A stretch of 64,000 nucleotides of DNA from contig NC_090114.1 in NCBI RefSeq assembly GCF_023973825.1, forward strand, positions 1,194,501 through 1,258,500, written 5' to 3'. The DNA is from Plasmodium brasilianum (taxonomy: Eukaryota > Apicomplexa > Aconoidasida > Haemosporida > Plasmodiidae). This document shows, piece after piece, positions 34,381 to 49,100 of the stretch. Position 1 is the first letter of the stretch. The number at the start of each line of letters is the position of its first letter. The notes under the pieces were generated by a model. That model saw only the letters and a list, made by a program, of their open reading frames with translations. It was not told where the DNA came from and did not search any database. Position numbers and translations under genes: made by a program.

Positions 34381-36836
34381 TAGTAATACAAAAAGCAGTA
34401 GTGGATTATCAAATATGGAAAATCCATAATCAGTAAAGATAACAAATTTCCATGAAAATAAAAAATAAAATTAGAATGGCGTTTAAGCACATTTCAGTCA
34501 AATTACAAAAGCGTATTAGTGGAATTTCTGAAGTTCATACCCACCATTATGTACCATTTTTAATTCTAAGATAATATATATATATATATATAATTATTAT
34601 AAATAACCTTAAGAAAAAAATATACGCCAACACAAATATGTAAAAATTAAAATGCATAGATTGTCCTAATTATTAAATGGTTTATTTGGTATAAAATATA
34701 ATGTAAAGAACTCCATATGTAGGCAGTTATATTATTTATGATATTACATATAGTTAACATATCATTCACAACTCTTGAGGATGTTATAGAAAAAGAATGC
34801 AGAAAATGTTAAAATAATAATATTTTAAAGGAATACTAATTCTCTTTACAAATCATAAATTAGGTGTATATATAGAAATAAAAATTATATATGAAATGTT
34901 GTAAGAATTTACTTACAAAAAGGAGTTAGTCTGACAATAAACATGTGTACTAATATAATCCGTTTATATAAACGATTTTTCTTAATGAAAGAATTTAAGG
35001 CATATAAAAATTTCATTTTTTAATAAATTCTATTTAATATTTGTATATACATGTATAGTTCTAGTACAAATTATTAATTACAATGAATAAATTAAAAGTT
35101 ATATTATTATTTTATAAAAAAAGTCATCATATTTTAAAGGAGGCATTTAAATTTACAAGCTGGAAAGTTTTCGTTAAGAAGTTTTTTAAATATAATTTTT
35201 CTCAAGTCATTTTAACTAATTCAAGGAATTAGTTTACACGCTTCTTTTTACTCTTAAGATACAATTAAATATTCTACGCGGATATTTTATTTAAATAAAA
35301 GATAGAAGGAATTTGATGAACAATAATTATTTTTAATAGTATTGTTTGAAGAAATAACTTTTTTAAATACGTTATTTTTATTCACATATATTTAAAAAAA
35401 AATATATTCATTGTTCAAAATAATATTATCTATTAAAGCAAAGAAATAATAAACAAGACAATAATAATTAAAATAAATCATTAAATTTAATGAAGTCATA
35501 AAAGAAGTTAAATAGAGTAAAAACTTTAAATGAAATAAAAAAGTATGAAAATAAAAAATTATTTAATTCTTTTCAATACATAGAAAAATATAAATAGCTA
35601 CAATTAATAATATTAGTAAGAACTTATATATATATATATATTTCTAAAAAATAACAATTCATTCCTATTATCTTGTGTTTCCTATTAATAATTAAATAAC
35701 AACCTCACAATTTAATCTTCTGCTAATAATATAAAGTACAAAAAAATTAAGTTAAAAATTTAATAAAATACAAATTAAATGTAATTTCAATAAAATGTAT
35801 TTAAGGATACAGATAAAATTTATTTGAATTAATATTTACTATTATTTTATTTTAACTCTTTGTACTTCAATAAGTATATGTTTAAAAATTAGTAAGTGTA
35901 TATTATATTTGAAATAAAATTATGCTATTTATGTTTCAATATATTCATACATAAGCACTGTGATTTAGTGATGCACTACTAAAAAATTGTATTTAAACTA
36001 AAAATTTTGAAATAAAAACTTACCGTGTTAGTACGTTATAAAGTAAAATTATTTGATGTTTCTGAACACATGGAATATCTGCATTTATGCTACTATAAAT
36101 TAACTCTGAATTTGTTTAATGTATTAATCTTTTTAAGTGGAGTAATAAAAATAAATAAAAAAAAAAGTAATACATAAAGGACTATTTTTATTGATTTTTT
36201 TTTCTTCATATAACATATGTATATCTATTTTAGTAAATCATTTAATTTTTTAGAAATTTCAGAAGATACAAAATACTTAGTTATTTTAATCTACTTAAAT
36301 ACTTTTACACTGTGTGAAATATTGGTTCATGTTTTAAATAACATGGTTGAATAGTTTTTTATTTTCTTCTTATAAAAATAACTTTTATATATACTAAGTA
36401 TGGTGATATAAATTCATTTATTATTCAAATAAACGAAAAGATAATAAAGAGACATATATAAACAGAAGTACAAATATTAAAAAAAAATATATATATATCT
36501 AATATATTTCTGATAGTGCAACATAATTTTTTGTTATTCCTTTTTGATAGATAACAAATACTTGGTTTATCTATCTTACTATCTATTTGTGTCATATGTT
36601 CATAATTTTTGACTATTTAAAAATATAATATATATTTATATAAAGTTCACAAATTTGATGAGTTAATTATAAATATAGTTGTAATTAGTAAAATTGTTAA
36701 TTTAATTTAAGGTAAAGTAATTGAATATTAAAAAAAATTAGCTAAATAGAATTAATAAAAGTCTGTATTAAAAGAGAAAAATATTTTCTCATCAATAGGT
36801 TATACACACATCATATTATGATATCGCTCAATAAAC

Positions 36837-36868
<32 letters not shown>

Positions 36869-37430
36869 ATATATATATTAACCTAGTTTTTCCTCCTTAG
36901 AAAACATGTTTTGTATTTAATATTATATATATATAAATAAAAATATTTACGATATATATATATTTATTTTCCCTTAAAAAATTTTTTCCGCACTACAAAA
37001 GAATTCATATTAATGAATTATTTAATAACTGAAGTTAAGTAGTGTTTCACATAAAGAATTATAAATATAAATTAAAAAGTGATTAAAGATATATAACGTG
37101 TATATCTTAAAGTTACTTTTTTATTTTATAAAAAAACAAAAGCTTATTTAACCACATAAATTGTTATTTTTTCTAATTCATATATATCTTAATTTAGGGA
37201 AGTCTTGTGAAATGGAAAAATTAGTACTCTTTACAATTTTAATTAATAATTTTTATATTATTTTTATTTGAATATCACATTGTTCAATGAAAACAGCATT
37301 ATATTATTTCTTGAATATATGCAATAATTTTTTAATTTATGTTATTTTTTCCGTACTTGTTGGGTCCGTATATTAAAAGATTTACCGTTGTATAAATTAT
37401 ACAAAAAAATTTATGATGAAACAAGAACAA
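34381..37430. other. Gene-free AT-rich stretch
   Basis: TA tracts near 34576-34592, 35627-35641 and 36836-36864, many A-runs, and no gene I can support. Confidence 0.55.
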
Positions 37431-37439
37431 ATTAGGTTG

Positions 37440-38100
37440 CTAAGAATTTAAACTACTATATGATTTGTTATCAAAGTAAATATGGATTAATATTACATGC
37501 TGTAGAACTATCCAAAATATATCATTAATACACAAAAATAACAAAAAGGCGGAGATTTTTTTAATGAAAAATCTTGTTATGAATTGAATTATTGGTTTTA
37601 TGAAGATCTGTATAAAAATATTGCTTATAAGGATGAGGATGAGAAATTTTATAAGATTTTAGATTTCCATCTGAGTGTATAGTGAATTATTATTGAGAAT
37701 ACGTTTAATAATGACTTTTTATGCCATACTGGTTATTTTTTAACTATTATTGATAACTTCGAAGATCTTATGAATTTTCATAATTTTATGGACAATTTTG
37801 TTGTCATTAAAATTGAATATGTTAATGATGATAGTGCCAATATGTAATAGATATTTTAACTACCCTAGTTTTAACGTATCACTACATTATCAGTGAATGT
37901 ATATATGATCAAAAGATTCAGCTAGTTCATGCAAAGAATATATTGAAAATTATAAAGAGTACATTCTTAGAAAAGTTTGAAACTATTTAAATAATAGGGG
38001 AATTGTACGTTTTTATTTTTTTTTGGAGGGAATACCTGTTACAAGAACGTTAAGGGAAAATTACAAAGGGGAAACTATTAAATAAGCATAATTCAATTTA
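37440..38100 (+). pseudogene. Degraded pir-family gene
   Basis: From about 37549 one frame reads FFNEKSCYELNYWFYEDLYK and then DEDEKFYKILDFHLSV before a TAG; C-x-x-L-N-Y-W-x-Y is a hallmark of the central part of pir proteins. Further on, FEDLMNFHNFMDNFVVIKIE and, in another frame, SSCKEYIENYKEYI and a FYFFLEG-like hydrophobic end fit later pir landmarks. There are several stops and at least two frame changes. No signal or start exon is visible. Its orientation matches the pir segments at 9.9-11.7 kb. Confidence 0.65.
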
Positions 38101-41100
38101 ATATAGACAAATTAAAGTAAAATATTAAATTATCGTAGAAGAATCTCAAAATAATATTCTTTCTAAAACAGTATATTACTTAGAAAAAACTGGAAACAGT
38201 TCATAACAAAAGGGAGCTTTCACAGTACAAGTTGAATATACAATAACTGATATACAAACTCTTGAGATGGAATCTTTGTAAGTAATAAGAAGTTTCTTTT
38301 CCTTTATATCTAAGAGCTGTCTGTTAAGGCTTTTCTCTATGTTAAGCATATTTTGTTTTTTTTTCCTATTGTACAGAGAAAATATATAAATTCCTTTAAG
38401 AAATACTAATCGTTTAAATTAACATTAACAATATGTTATCATTAATGATTTATAATTATTAAATAACAATATTGTATATAATAGACATTTAAAATTTTTT
38501 TTTCTTGTTTACATTGTTTGAACATTAGTTTTTATCTACTTCTAGAAGAATAAAGATAGAAATTCAATAATGTTTTGGACATGAAGATAAATATTTATTA
38601 CATGAAAGCATTATATACTTAGTATTTCACATAAGTACATATGTCATATTTCAATCCATCTTGTATCAGATATATTAATAATCTGGAATAACGTAGGACA
38701 TCATTTGAATTAATAATAATCATTATTGAAAAATTATATTATTACTCTCTAAGTATTCCTCTGATTATAGTTAAGAATAGAAATAATTCAACTCTAAGAA
38801 ATGAATTTACTTATCAAATTTATAAAATTATAATAAGATAAAAGTCGTTGATATAAAGGATTATTAATATTATGAATCTATATATTCATTAACAAAAGAA
38901 TAGCATAAAACATAGAATTTTTTAGAAACTCCTACTACATGAATCAGTTAATAATAATAAAGTAAAACATGAAAAGTATAATAAAACGCCAATGAAAGTA
39001 GGATATACGAGATGCCATTCGTTAGTGATATTAGAGGAAATATAAAAATTTTATAAATAAATTGATAATGAGTTATATAAATTTGATAATATTTTGCTAC
39101 AAAGTATTCTTTAGCTTCCATTGAAACAGATGAAATTATTACAGTTTTATTTATAAATTAAATATAATAATAAGAACTTGTGGAAAAGGTTCAAATGATT
39201 TATGGGGATAGAATTTATTATCCATTTTTGGAGTGCTTAAAATTGGAAATGTACATTTTGTAATTGTAACAATAAATTAAATTTTATATCAACCCATAAC
39301 TACAGTAACGTGTGTGTTATTATGTAAAATTATTAGAATAAAATAAATAAATTATGTGAAAAGTAAAAAACATAACATGATTAAAAGTACATATCATTGA
39401 AAGAGAAATACATGCAAACAAATTAAAAAAGAATTTTTATTCATTAATATATTATAAATGGTGTTAAGAAATTTTCAGTGTTTCCTTTTTAAATATATGA
39501 AGTAAAATTAGTATATATATGTATTTGTAAGATATCTTCATGTAATATTCCAAAAGTAAACATTTTGTTGTAAAAATATCTGTAAAAATTTTGTACACTA
39601 TTTCTTAACTCTTATGTTTTTGGTAGGTTTAATTTTTTTTTTTTTTTTTTTGTTAAATGCATATAATAATCTGTTATTATCTTTTTTAAAATTTAAATAT
39701 AATGTGTGAACGCTTTATAAATGAATTATTTCTTCTTTTAAATCTGCATATTTGTAAATATTTAGTTTTTCATAAGATAAAATTATTATTTATTTGATAT
39801 TTCTTTAATTTTTACTTGTTTGCGATTATAATAAGGACTTCACTAAGTTCTTCATTTAGTTTTGTTGTTATTTCATTATATATATATTCTAGTATTACAT
39901 TAATTATTACTCTGAATATCGAATGGTAGAAATATTTAAAGACTATATTCATTTCTTGGTATATCTATTTTACATATTAATAGAAGTGAATATAAAATTA
40001 TTATTGTGTATATAAGAAAAGTTTATATATAATAACTATAACAAATTTTTTCTTAAAAATCATACTTTTTCAAGTTGGGATTATATATAAATATATTCAA
40101 AAGTGAATTGTATCATCCTTTTTATCAGTAATTTAAAGCTTTCGACTAAACTATAAAATATTATAGAAACATTTTTGTATTTTTTAAAAATAATAATAGT
40201 AATATTTTCTCTTTTTATATTTATAATTTTAGTAATAGTATAATAATATTTAATGATTCCCATTGTGTTTTCGTAAAAAATTAGAATTATTACAAGTATA
40301 ATGAGAGAACGAAACAACTAAATTTTGTTTATTTTTAAAATAATTCATTTATGTTTTGTAATTAGCAAAATACGAGAAGCTTAACAAATACTCATAAATA
40401 GGTTAACAAAAAATTTTATTATAAAATTTTATTTAGCCTAAAAATTTATATATAAATATTATCTGATGATGTGAATTGAGGAACAAAGAACAAGAAATAG
40501 AAAAAATTTGTATAAAAAGTTCTGCTTAACTATCCATTAGTTATTATTTTATAGGTGAAATATAAAAATAAGTTTAATATATCTCAGAAAATTAATAAAA
40601 AAAAATGTATAAAAATCAAAGAGAATAATTTATCTAGTAATACTTTTAATTAATGTATATGATTAAAAATAAATGAAAACGTTATTATGGAGAAACATAA
40701 AGTATATAATTGTCACTTTTACAAAAGTGACGAACTAGCATATAATCAAAAATAGAGAAAAGAATTTATGCAATCTTTATAAGAAACATATAAAAATTAA
40801 CATTCATTAATTATAGAGGGTAAATGACATGGATTCTTATAGATGTTAAGGGTATTATAAATGCAAATATAATAAACATATAGTTGCCATTATTGTGAAA
40901 TAATGTAGGTTTTTAATTGTTGAAACATATTTTTCAAAAAAATTAATAGCTTTTTACAAATTCATTTATTTGTTTTTTTATTCTTTTAAGTAAAAATGCT
41001 ATCATTTAATTTTATTAGTATAATGTAGGAGAAACATTAATAAAATATATGGAAACGTAGGCTTGTGAAATATGATAAAATTGTTTTTCATAATTATTAT

Positions 41101-42430
41101 TGTATCTATGAAAAATAATATATAATACTTCTATATTTGTTTTTATAAAGGATATTAAGTGTAGATTCTGTTAACGTGTTTCCAACAGAACAATATACAT
41201 TCACGTTTTTGAGATGCATGAATTATTAAAAAAGAATATTCCTTATGAATATTTTACTTTTTTAAAAGCATTATTTTTGAAAATTTTGGTAATTTTTCGT
41301 TAAACCAAATAAATAATTTTACACATTTGTTTTAAAAATAGATATACTGCACTATTAATATTTCAAAAAAAATATGTTATGTGGATTCTATAGTTTATAT
41401 ACAATTACGTAACCTTTTAAGTTTTCAACTATATTCTAATTAAGATAATTAGAGAATATAATTTTATAAAAATGAAATATGTAGTATTTTTCAAATAAAA
41501 TAAAAATATTTTATAAAATTTAAAAATAATAAGTATTTTTTCTATAATTAATTTGCATTTATTTATTATGTATTATTCTTACTAATAATATATTATTAAA
41601 TTTTTTTTAATTTAAAATTTGTAAAATAAATTAAATTAAAGTATGTGTGCACTATATGTATTTTTATGTACATCAATAAAAAATATATGGATTAATTACA
41701 ATTCTACACATTTCAGTTTCAAGAGTTAACTATAAATTCTAAAAAAATGAATATGCACTGTTTTAGCACTGAAGGATATATATCTGTGACGATATTTTTA
41801 ATAGCTATATAGGATTAATAAATAAATATCTCAATTAAAATTATAGTTTATATTTACGAATAATAAATAAATTTTACTATATTAGGTATTTTTAATGATG
41901 CAATATGATAAATTTATAAATTAGTATTTCATAGTGGATCAGTTCGTAATATAATGCTTTATTTTATATGAATATTACTTCATTAATTCTAGTTTTTGAT
42001 TTTTTTAAAATGAAAAATGATCATTTTGTGTGGTGATAATAGAACTAATATAATTTAATTTTAAAGGAAAATTAAATGATCCATCTTTTTAATAAATATT
42101 TATTTACATATTAATATTAGTAAGAAGAAATACAAGATATCTCTTTCGACTACGTGTAATTATATGTTATGTATATTGCGCTAACACAAATATTATCAGT
42201 TATTTAGTATTCATTTAAATAGAATGACAATTTTAGAAGAAAACGTAAGGATTTATTTCATATTTATTTTTAAATTTTAAATAGTTCATTATTTGTATGG
42301 TAAATTTTCAATGAAATACAATAACAAATTCTCCTATGAACGAAAGCATATAAGGGTTTATTTAATCCTTTTTTTTTGTTTAATTTGGGAAAGATAAATT
42401 AAAATATTTTTCTAAATAAAAAAAATATTA
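38101..42430. other. AT-rich stretch with a weak relic near 38.9-39.3 kb
   Basis: A possible spliced tail of the preceding pseudogene lies near 38280-38385 (GTAAGTAATAAG donor-like, TTGTACAG acceptor-like). Around 38940-39130 the plus strand reads NKTPMKVGYTRCHSLVILEE and, after a stop, IDNELYKFDNILLQ, which may be another coding relic. A perfect 9-bp hairpin with a two-base loop lies at 40712-40731. Otherwise nothing is recognised. Confidence 0.4.
40712..40731. repeat. Perfect 9-bp hairpin with two-base loop
   Basis: GTCACTTTT, AC, AAAAGTGAC. No coding context; function unknown. Confidence 0.85.
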
Positions 42431-42439
42431 AGGATTGAA

Positions 42440-43120
42440 TTGTGAAAAAAAAAAAAAAAAAGGGATGATTACGTTTATTAAGATGACTTAGGAGGATTTG
42501 ATGAATATATAAAAAAATTTTGTAAAAAAGCATGTACAAATTTAGCAAAAAATTATGAAAAGGCTGTAAATTCTGGTAATTGTGTAGAATGTTATTATTT
42601 ACAGCATTGATTCTATAAGCATACAAGGAAAATTATTAGTATCTCGGGTAATCATCATAATAGCGTATATGATACTAATAAGCAATTTTGTGGGTACTGA
42701 ATGATATCAGTAGAAATTTTTTAATATTGGGATAATGTAATTGTCATTTTATCGATTCCAAGGTACCATGAAAAGAAGGGAAAGATTTGCATGATTACCT
42801 TAAAAATTATGAGTATATATTTAAATGAAATGACAATGATAATAATAATAATAATAATAATATTGGTTGTAAAAACTATTGCATATATGTTATGTGTATT
42901 AACTATTTATATAAGGTGTATATATGGGTATGCTGCACTTGTAGTAGATCCGTTACATCTTGAAGAGTGGAATATCCTGAATATATCAAATGAAACTAGA
43001 AGTAGTATTCAGATGATGTCTTCAAAAATCGAGGATGTATATATGAAGCTTCCATAGAGGGAGTAGATGAAATAATTAATATCCTAACCATTTATCTTGG
43101 TGTTAGAAGAAGTAAATAAA
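42440..43120 (+). pseudogene. Degraded pir-family gene
   Basis: From 42482 an open frame reads DDLGGFDEYIKKFCKKACTN and continues to CVECYYLQH before a TGA at 42608, where pir proteins usually have an aromatic residue of the C-x-Y-x-x-x-W-x-Y motif. Beyond it come FYKHTRKIISISGN, KKGKDLHDYLKNYEYIFK (compare the K-x-L-x-D-Y-x-x-N-Y segment of pir), an Asn/Asp microsatellite stretch at about 42830-42862, cysteine-bearing pieces, and a final IEGVDEIINILTIYLGVRRS that resembles a weakly hydrophobic C-terminus. Multiple stops and a frame change show it is non-functional. Confidence 0.65.
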
Positions 43121-46100
43121 TTAAATTAAAACCAATTAGATTAAAAATATTAACACTCTCTGAAAAAAGAACTTTGATACCATGTGAAAAATTAATAAGG
43201 GATTCTTTTTACATTGTTATAACATTTAGTTTCACATTATTATGATTTTTTTTTTTTTTGTTTTGTATCAAGTATAAATTCCACTTTAAACTATTAACAT
43301 GTTGTATTAATGTGTATATTTTATTTTTTTTTTTAATTTGTAACTGTAATATAAATGTACTATATATTTATTATGATTTTTATATATTTGTTCGTTTACT
43401 TGCTTTGTATCCGTGTTTCGCGATTAACCCATAGAAAAGGAAAAAGATAGAGTTTATTTTAAGTACAAAAGAAGCAGTTATTAATGAATAATCCAAATAT
43501 CTTTTATAGGAATTCTCGAATGAAATGTGAATATATATCTTATCATTCTGTGAAGGATCCTTAACATTAATGTGGGAAAAAATATCAAAATTATTAGAAA
43601 TATGTTATGAAAAACAGAAAAATGTATATATTTGTGTTTATATTTAATAAATAAATGTAAAAAAAAGAAAGAATGTAACTAAATAATACATTTTCTCTTA
43701 TTTTTTCTATTTGTAGTTTAACTTGTAACTTTTTGCTATTGTGTTATATTAGAATAACAGATTCATTCTAATATTCTTTTAATTTATAAGGTAATTTTAT
43801 TTTTGCTTAAATTTTGCTTTTTCTTTTTTTATAATTATCTTTATAATAAACAAATATTACATTTTCTTTCTAAAAAAATGAATTTCATATTGGATATTTA
43901 ACAATAAATTGTTATTCTAATATTCCTAAAACTATAAAAAAATGTAAACTAAATATATTTATATATTCTGCTAAATTCATTATATAGGAAAACGACTGAA
44001 TTTTGTGTTGTTATGAGATGTATAATATAGAAACTTGCAATGGGAATAATGAATATAAGGATGTAAATGGAATTCTGAAGGCAAAGTTATTATTATTATC
44101 TATAGCAGTTAAAATAGCATATAAATTATATGTATATATTTATCAAAATTTATTGGGTATATATTATATAAAACGAACACCTTTTTGTTGTATCATAAAA
44201 TCATATACATAAATGATATTAAATAATTAATAATAGTTTGATTTTTCTATATTCTGTTATTTTTGAAATCTTTAATATAGTATACAAATTTCCATTTAAT
44301 TTATTTTGTGAACTGAGAATAGTATTTTTTTTTAAAATATCATATTTATATAAATGATATAAGCTTTAGTAATGTTCTTCATGGTTTAACCTAAAAGAAA
44401 AGTTTGTAGTAAACATTTAATTAATTTACAATATAAATTGTATCAATGCATTGAGTGTTTTGTTTCATTTGTTATATTTACATTTGTAACTATTTTTCTA
44501 TGTTATATCATTGTAGTATTTAAAAATAATGGTATGAAATAGAGAATACATTTTGTGAGTATAAGTAAAAAACTATTTTAAATATATGAACGGACTAAAA
44601 CTATTATGTAAATATAAAAAGGCAATGAAAATGAATTATAGGATCTTGAAAGTTAAAAAGAGAATTTATAATTATGGATTATTCTGTGTACCATAATAAT
44701 TTAATAAAAGATAAAAGAAAAAAACTGAAATTATTTTAAAAAAGAATGCAAAAATAATAATATGTAAACTTTTGTATATATTCGAAATGTATAATGAAAT
44801 TACAAGTTCCATATGAAAGGTTGCGAACTGTTATACATAGGATTATTTCATTTATAATAACGATCGGAAATATACATGAAGAAAGGAATTATATGAGAAT
44901 TTGTAAATATAAAAATTATTGCAGTGCACATTTTAAACTATATATTTGTTATACATTTTTTAATAGATATTTGAATAACATATTTTTTATAAAAATATTA
45001 AGTTATATATCTTTCTTGTCCGTTATGTTGCTTAATGAATATGTATCATATACAATATAAAAACCGTTAACGATAGTTGAATTTTATATTCTGAGAATAG
45101 ATATATTATAATAATATTTTTTTTTCTTTTGATATAAATAAATATTTTTTAATTATAATTTTATTATGTAATTCTGATATTTGCAATAGAACAATATATA
45201 TATACAATTTTGTCATTATTGTTTTAAATAGAAAATAGATATATAATTTAAAATTACATTAATAGATTAAAAATATTTTTATACTATAAAACAAATGAAA
45301 AAAGGTGTTGTTTTTATATCGTTCAATTCTTAAAAAGAGCTGAAAAGAAAAACCAATTTCTATTACATATCTTAACAATAATTTACTTCAAAAATACTAT
45401 GAACATGTATTAATTACGAATTAACTAGGTTAAAATGAATAAAAATCGATAACTCAGTTATTCATGATATATATTTATATTAAATCTTATTTAGATTGTT
45501 AATTCCAATAATATATCATAAAAAAAGAAATAATGAACTATTCTATATATTCTTATTCTAACTTTTTTAACATTATATTATTATTTAGTGTTATCAAAAC
45601 AATTTAGAAGAGAAATTAAAATAAAAGGTAAAAATGACTAATTTGGAAATTTAAATATATTGATAATAGATAAAAATTGGTATATTCGAATGAGTAAATT
45701 AATGAAAATTTAATAAAGTATAAGGAAGAAATGTGAACTAGCACTGTATTAGAAAGGGATATAAATCTATCGAATAAAGTGATATGCAAAAAGTATATCA
45801 TTTGGAAAAACGAAAATAGGTGCATTATCTTATTTAGATTTTTCTTTATTTGATATAAAAAAAAAAAAAAAATAAGAAATATACTTTGATAAATACACAT
45901 TTAATACGATGTATGAGAATGTTATAAATAAAAAAAAGAAAACTAATATTATTATTTTATAATTTAATTTTCACTGAAAAACATAATAATAATAATAAAT
46001 CATAAAAAAAAAGAATATATACATATGTATATATTATCATACTTATCACTTTTTTCAGTATAACAAATGAGTTTACATATAAATTTTTATAATAATTAAT

Positions 46101-49100
46101 TCATGTAACATTCTTTGGGTATTTAAATTCTATATATCAATTATTATTATGAAAAACATTATTATATTTTTAAATAAATGATTTCATAGAAATATAGTAA
46201 GAATGTAAATCAAATATGAGTGCTTTTGTTTAAATAGTCAATAATAATAAATTACTTAATTTTATATGTTATATAAGAAAAGTGCATTTCTCATAAATAA
46301 AATTATAAGTTAGCATTTCTTTATTTTATCAACTTCTTTTATTTACCTGCTTTTTTATTACATGTTTAAATTATTATATGAAATGAATTATATTTACTAA
46401 TTAATAACTTGATTATATGTGTAAATACATTATTAAATTATGCCTAGTAGCAACTGTAATGAAAAAGATATAATTTCGTGAGATGTAACTACATTATAAC
46501 AGTGATTATTAATTATTGTAAAAATATTATAATTATTTTATATCAGAATAAATAAAGTTATATTTTAAATGTTCATTTTATAGGATATTTATTTAATTAT
46601 ATTTTAGGAAAATTCGAGAATTAATGGTGAGAATTTAAAATAATCTGTTAGAGTATTATATATATTACAGCAGTGTAGGTTTAGTAAAAATACTGTAAAA
46701 AATAATTAAAAAGTTAAGATTGATTTAACTAAATTCTTTCAATAATATAATGGTAACTATATATTTTGATGTTTTATTAAATATATTTTACATATATTAA
46801 CTTACAGTATTTTATATAGAAATTATTAAGAATTTTTTAATATTATAAAACTATCAGACCGCAGAAGGAAACTGTATGAATTATAAATTTTATATAACTT
46901 TTCTATTACTTACATTACTACATTTATTTTTGTTCTTACATATCTTCTGGTAATTTAGTTTTGTTATTATTTTGTTGTGAATTATCTTTTTATAGTAAAT
47001 ATAATATTGTTTTTACATTTCTTAATATGTATTATTAGCTGTTTCCATTATTGAATCGTATTCTGCGTGCTTCTAGAAGCTTATTATATATTTATATAAT
47101 TAATTGTTACATTTATATAATAGTAGTTACACTGTCCTATTTCTTTCAATATATAAATGTCATGGATCATTAGTTACGCAAAAAATCATTTTATTATTCA
47201 TAGTTTTCATATTTTTTCCTATAAAATTATTAATTTGTAATAAATGTTTGTTTTTATAATATCTATATATTCTTATGAATTAAAATTTTTTATAATTGTC
47301 ATTTTAAATTTCAAGTTCATAAATTTGTATTCTCAAAAATATATTTTTTTTTTTAATTAAAAAGGGTTACGTACATTAATGCAGCATGCATAAGATTTAT
47401 GGATCGGATATTTACTTACACCCTATTTTGTTTTGTGAAAAATGATATATATTTTTTAAATATTATGTTTCTATGAAATGGGAAAAACTTTTACATAAAA
47501 AATTTAATAATAAAGGTAAAATTAAAATGGTTACTCATAAGATTAATAGTTATTGTGTATTATCATACATCATTTATTATTATTTTCATAAACAAAAAAA
47601 TATTTCATATATATATTGTATATTTTTACAAAAATTTGTTTTAAGTATATATTATAAAATATTTATAATATCTAATTATATAAATGCGTGCAATAATTAT
47701 TTACAATTTATGATTGACCACCAAAACGCTGATCTTTAAAATGTGTTCATAATTAAATTGTTGTGTAAAAATTTTTTTTAAGTATACATGAGTAAATATC
47801 TTAAGAAAGTAATGTATTGTATATGTTAAGATAATGATTTTCTAAATATTTGTTTTGTTGCTAAATAAATTCTTGTATTTAAAATATATTCCAATTATAT
47901 ATAATTTTTTTTTATTTCTGTAGAAATATCTAAAAAAATGTTAAATTTATAATTTCCATAGGAAGATTTTAATGCATATATATACAAACATAGATTTTTA
48001 TATATTAAATATTAGCTTATTAATACATGAAATTTTAAGAAATATTTTTTTTTGTTTTATTTTTTAATAACTAATTTATTTCTATGAAATTATAAGATAA
48101 ATGAAATTTATAAATTATATTTATGAATTGTATAATGTTTTTATGTATATATTTTATATTAATACATAATATGATAATCCAAACAAGGCTCCTATAATAA
48201 CAATGTCAAAGCGAAAATAGTACAGTGCATAAATATTATATTAATTATACATACAAACATACATACGTATTAAATACATTTTTTTATTTGTTAATTTTTT
48301 ATTCACCTTTTTTACATAATTAATTTGTTTAATCTTCTTATGTATAAATTGATGTTGTAATTTTACAATTTTATATTAATATAACACCCCGTTTTACCAT
48401 AAGAGGAATTATTTTTAAGTATCTTTAATATGAATAATTTTATTGAACCATGAAAAAAAAATTATTACAGTTTTTGATAATTTATTTTTACTTCACACTA
48501 AGATATAAAGTTACGTATTTTGTTGAAGATCACTTTTAATATGTATAATATAACACCATATAAATATTAATAACTTTGTTATTAATCGAGTCTGTAATTC
48601 AACAATTATAATACAATTAATCTTTGATTAGTAAAGGAAATATGTTATTAATAGTACATATAATAATTAATCTTATAATCCAGAAATATAATACGTGTAA
48701 TTAATAAAATTGTGTTATGTACCTTAAAATAGATACTTTTTATTTGTAAAGAAAAAAAAAAATATATATATATATTTAGAATAGTTCTTATGTACAATTT
48801 TTTGTTGCAGAACTGAGATGTATTATTGCATATATCAATGACAACTAAAGTGAAATACTAAAATATTTTTGAGTAGTTGGAAAGCATGATTATTGTTGTT
48901 ACATTAATTCTTAAAGACAATTAAACAAATTATTTAGATTTAAAAAGTATATATATTTATTAATATATAAAAATGTATATACTATAATTTTATAACTGTT
49001 AGAGGTATATAAAAAAATAACATATGTATTGCCATATAATGTAATTCTTATATTTTTTTTATAATTTAATATTAAATTTGTAAATGTATTCAAGAATTAG

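Noticed and set aside
42791..43057. 88-codon plus-strand frame as an independent gene
   Set aside because: It runs through an AAT microsatellite and overlaps the pir relic, whose landmarks are in another frame.
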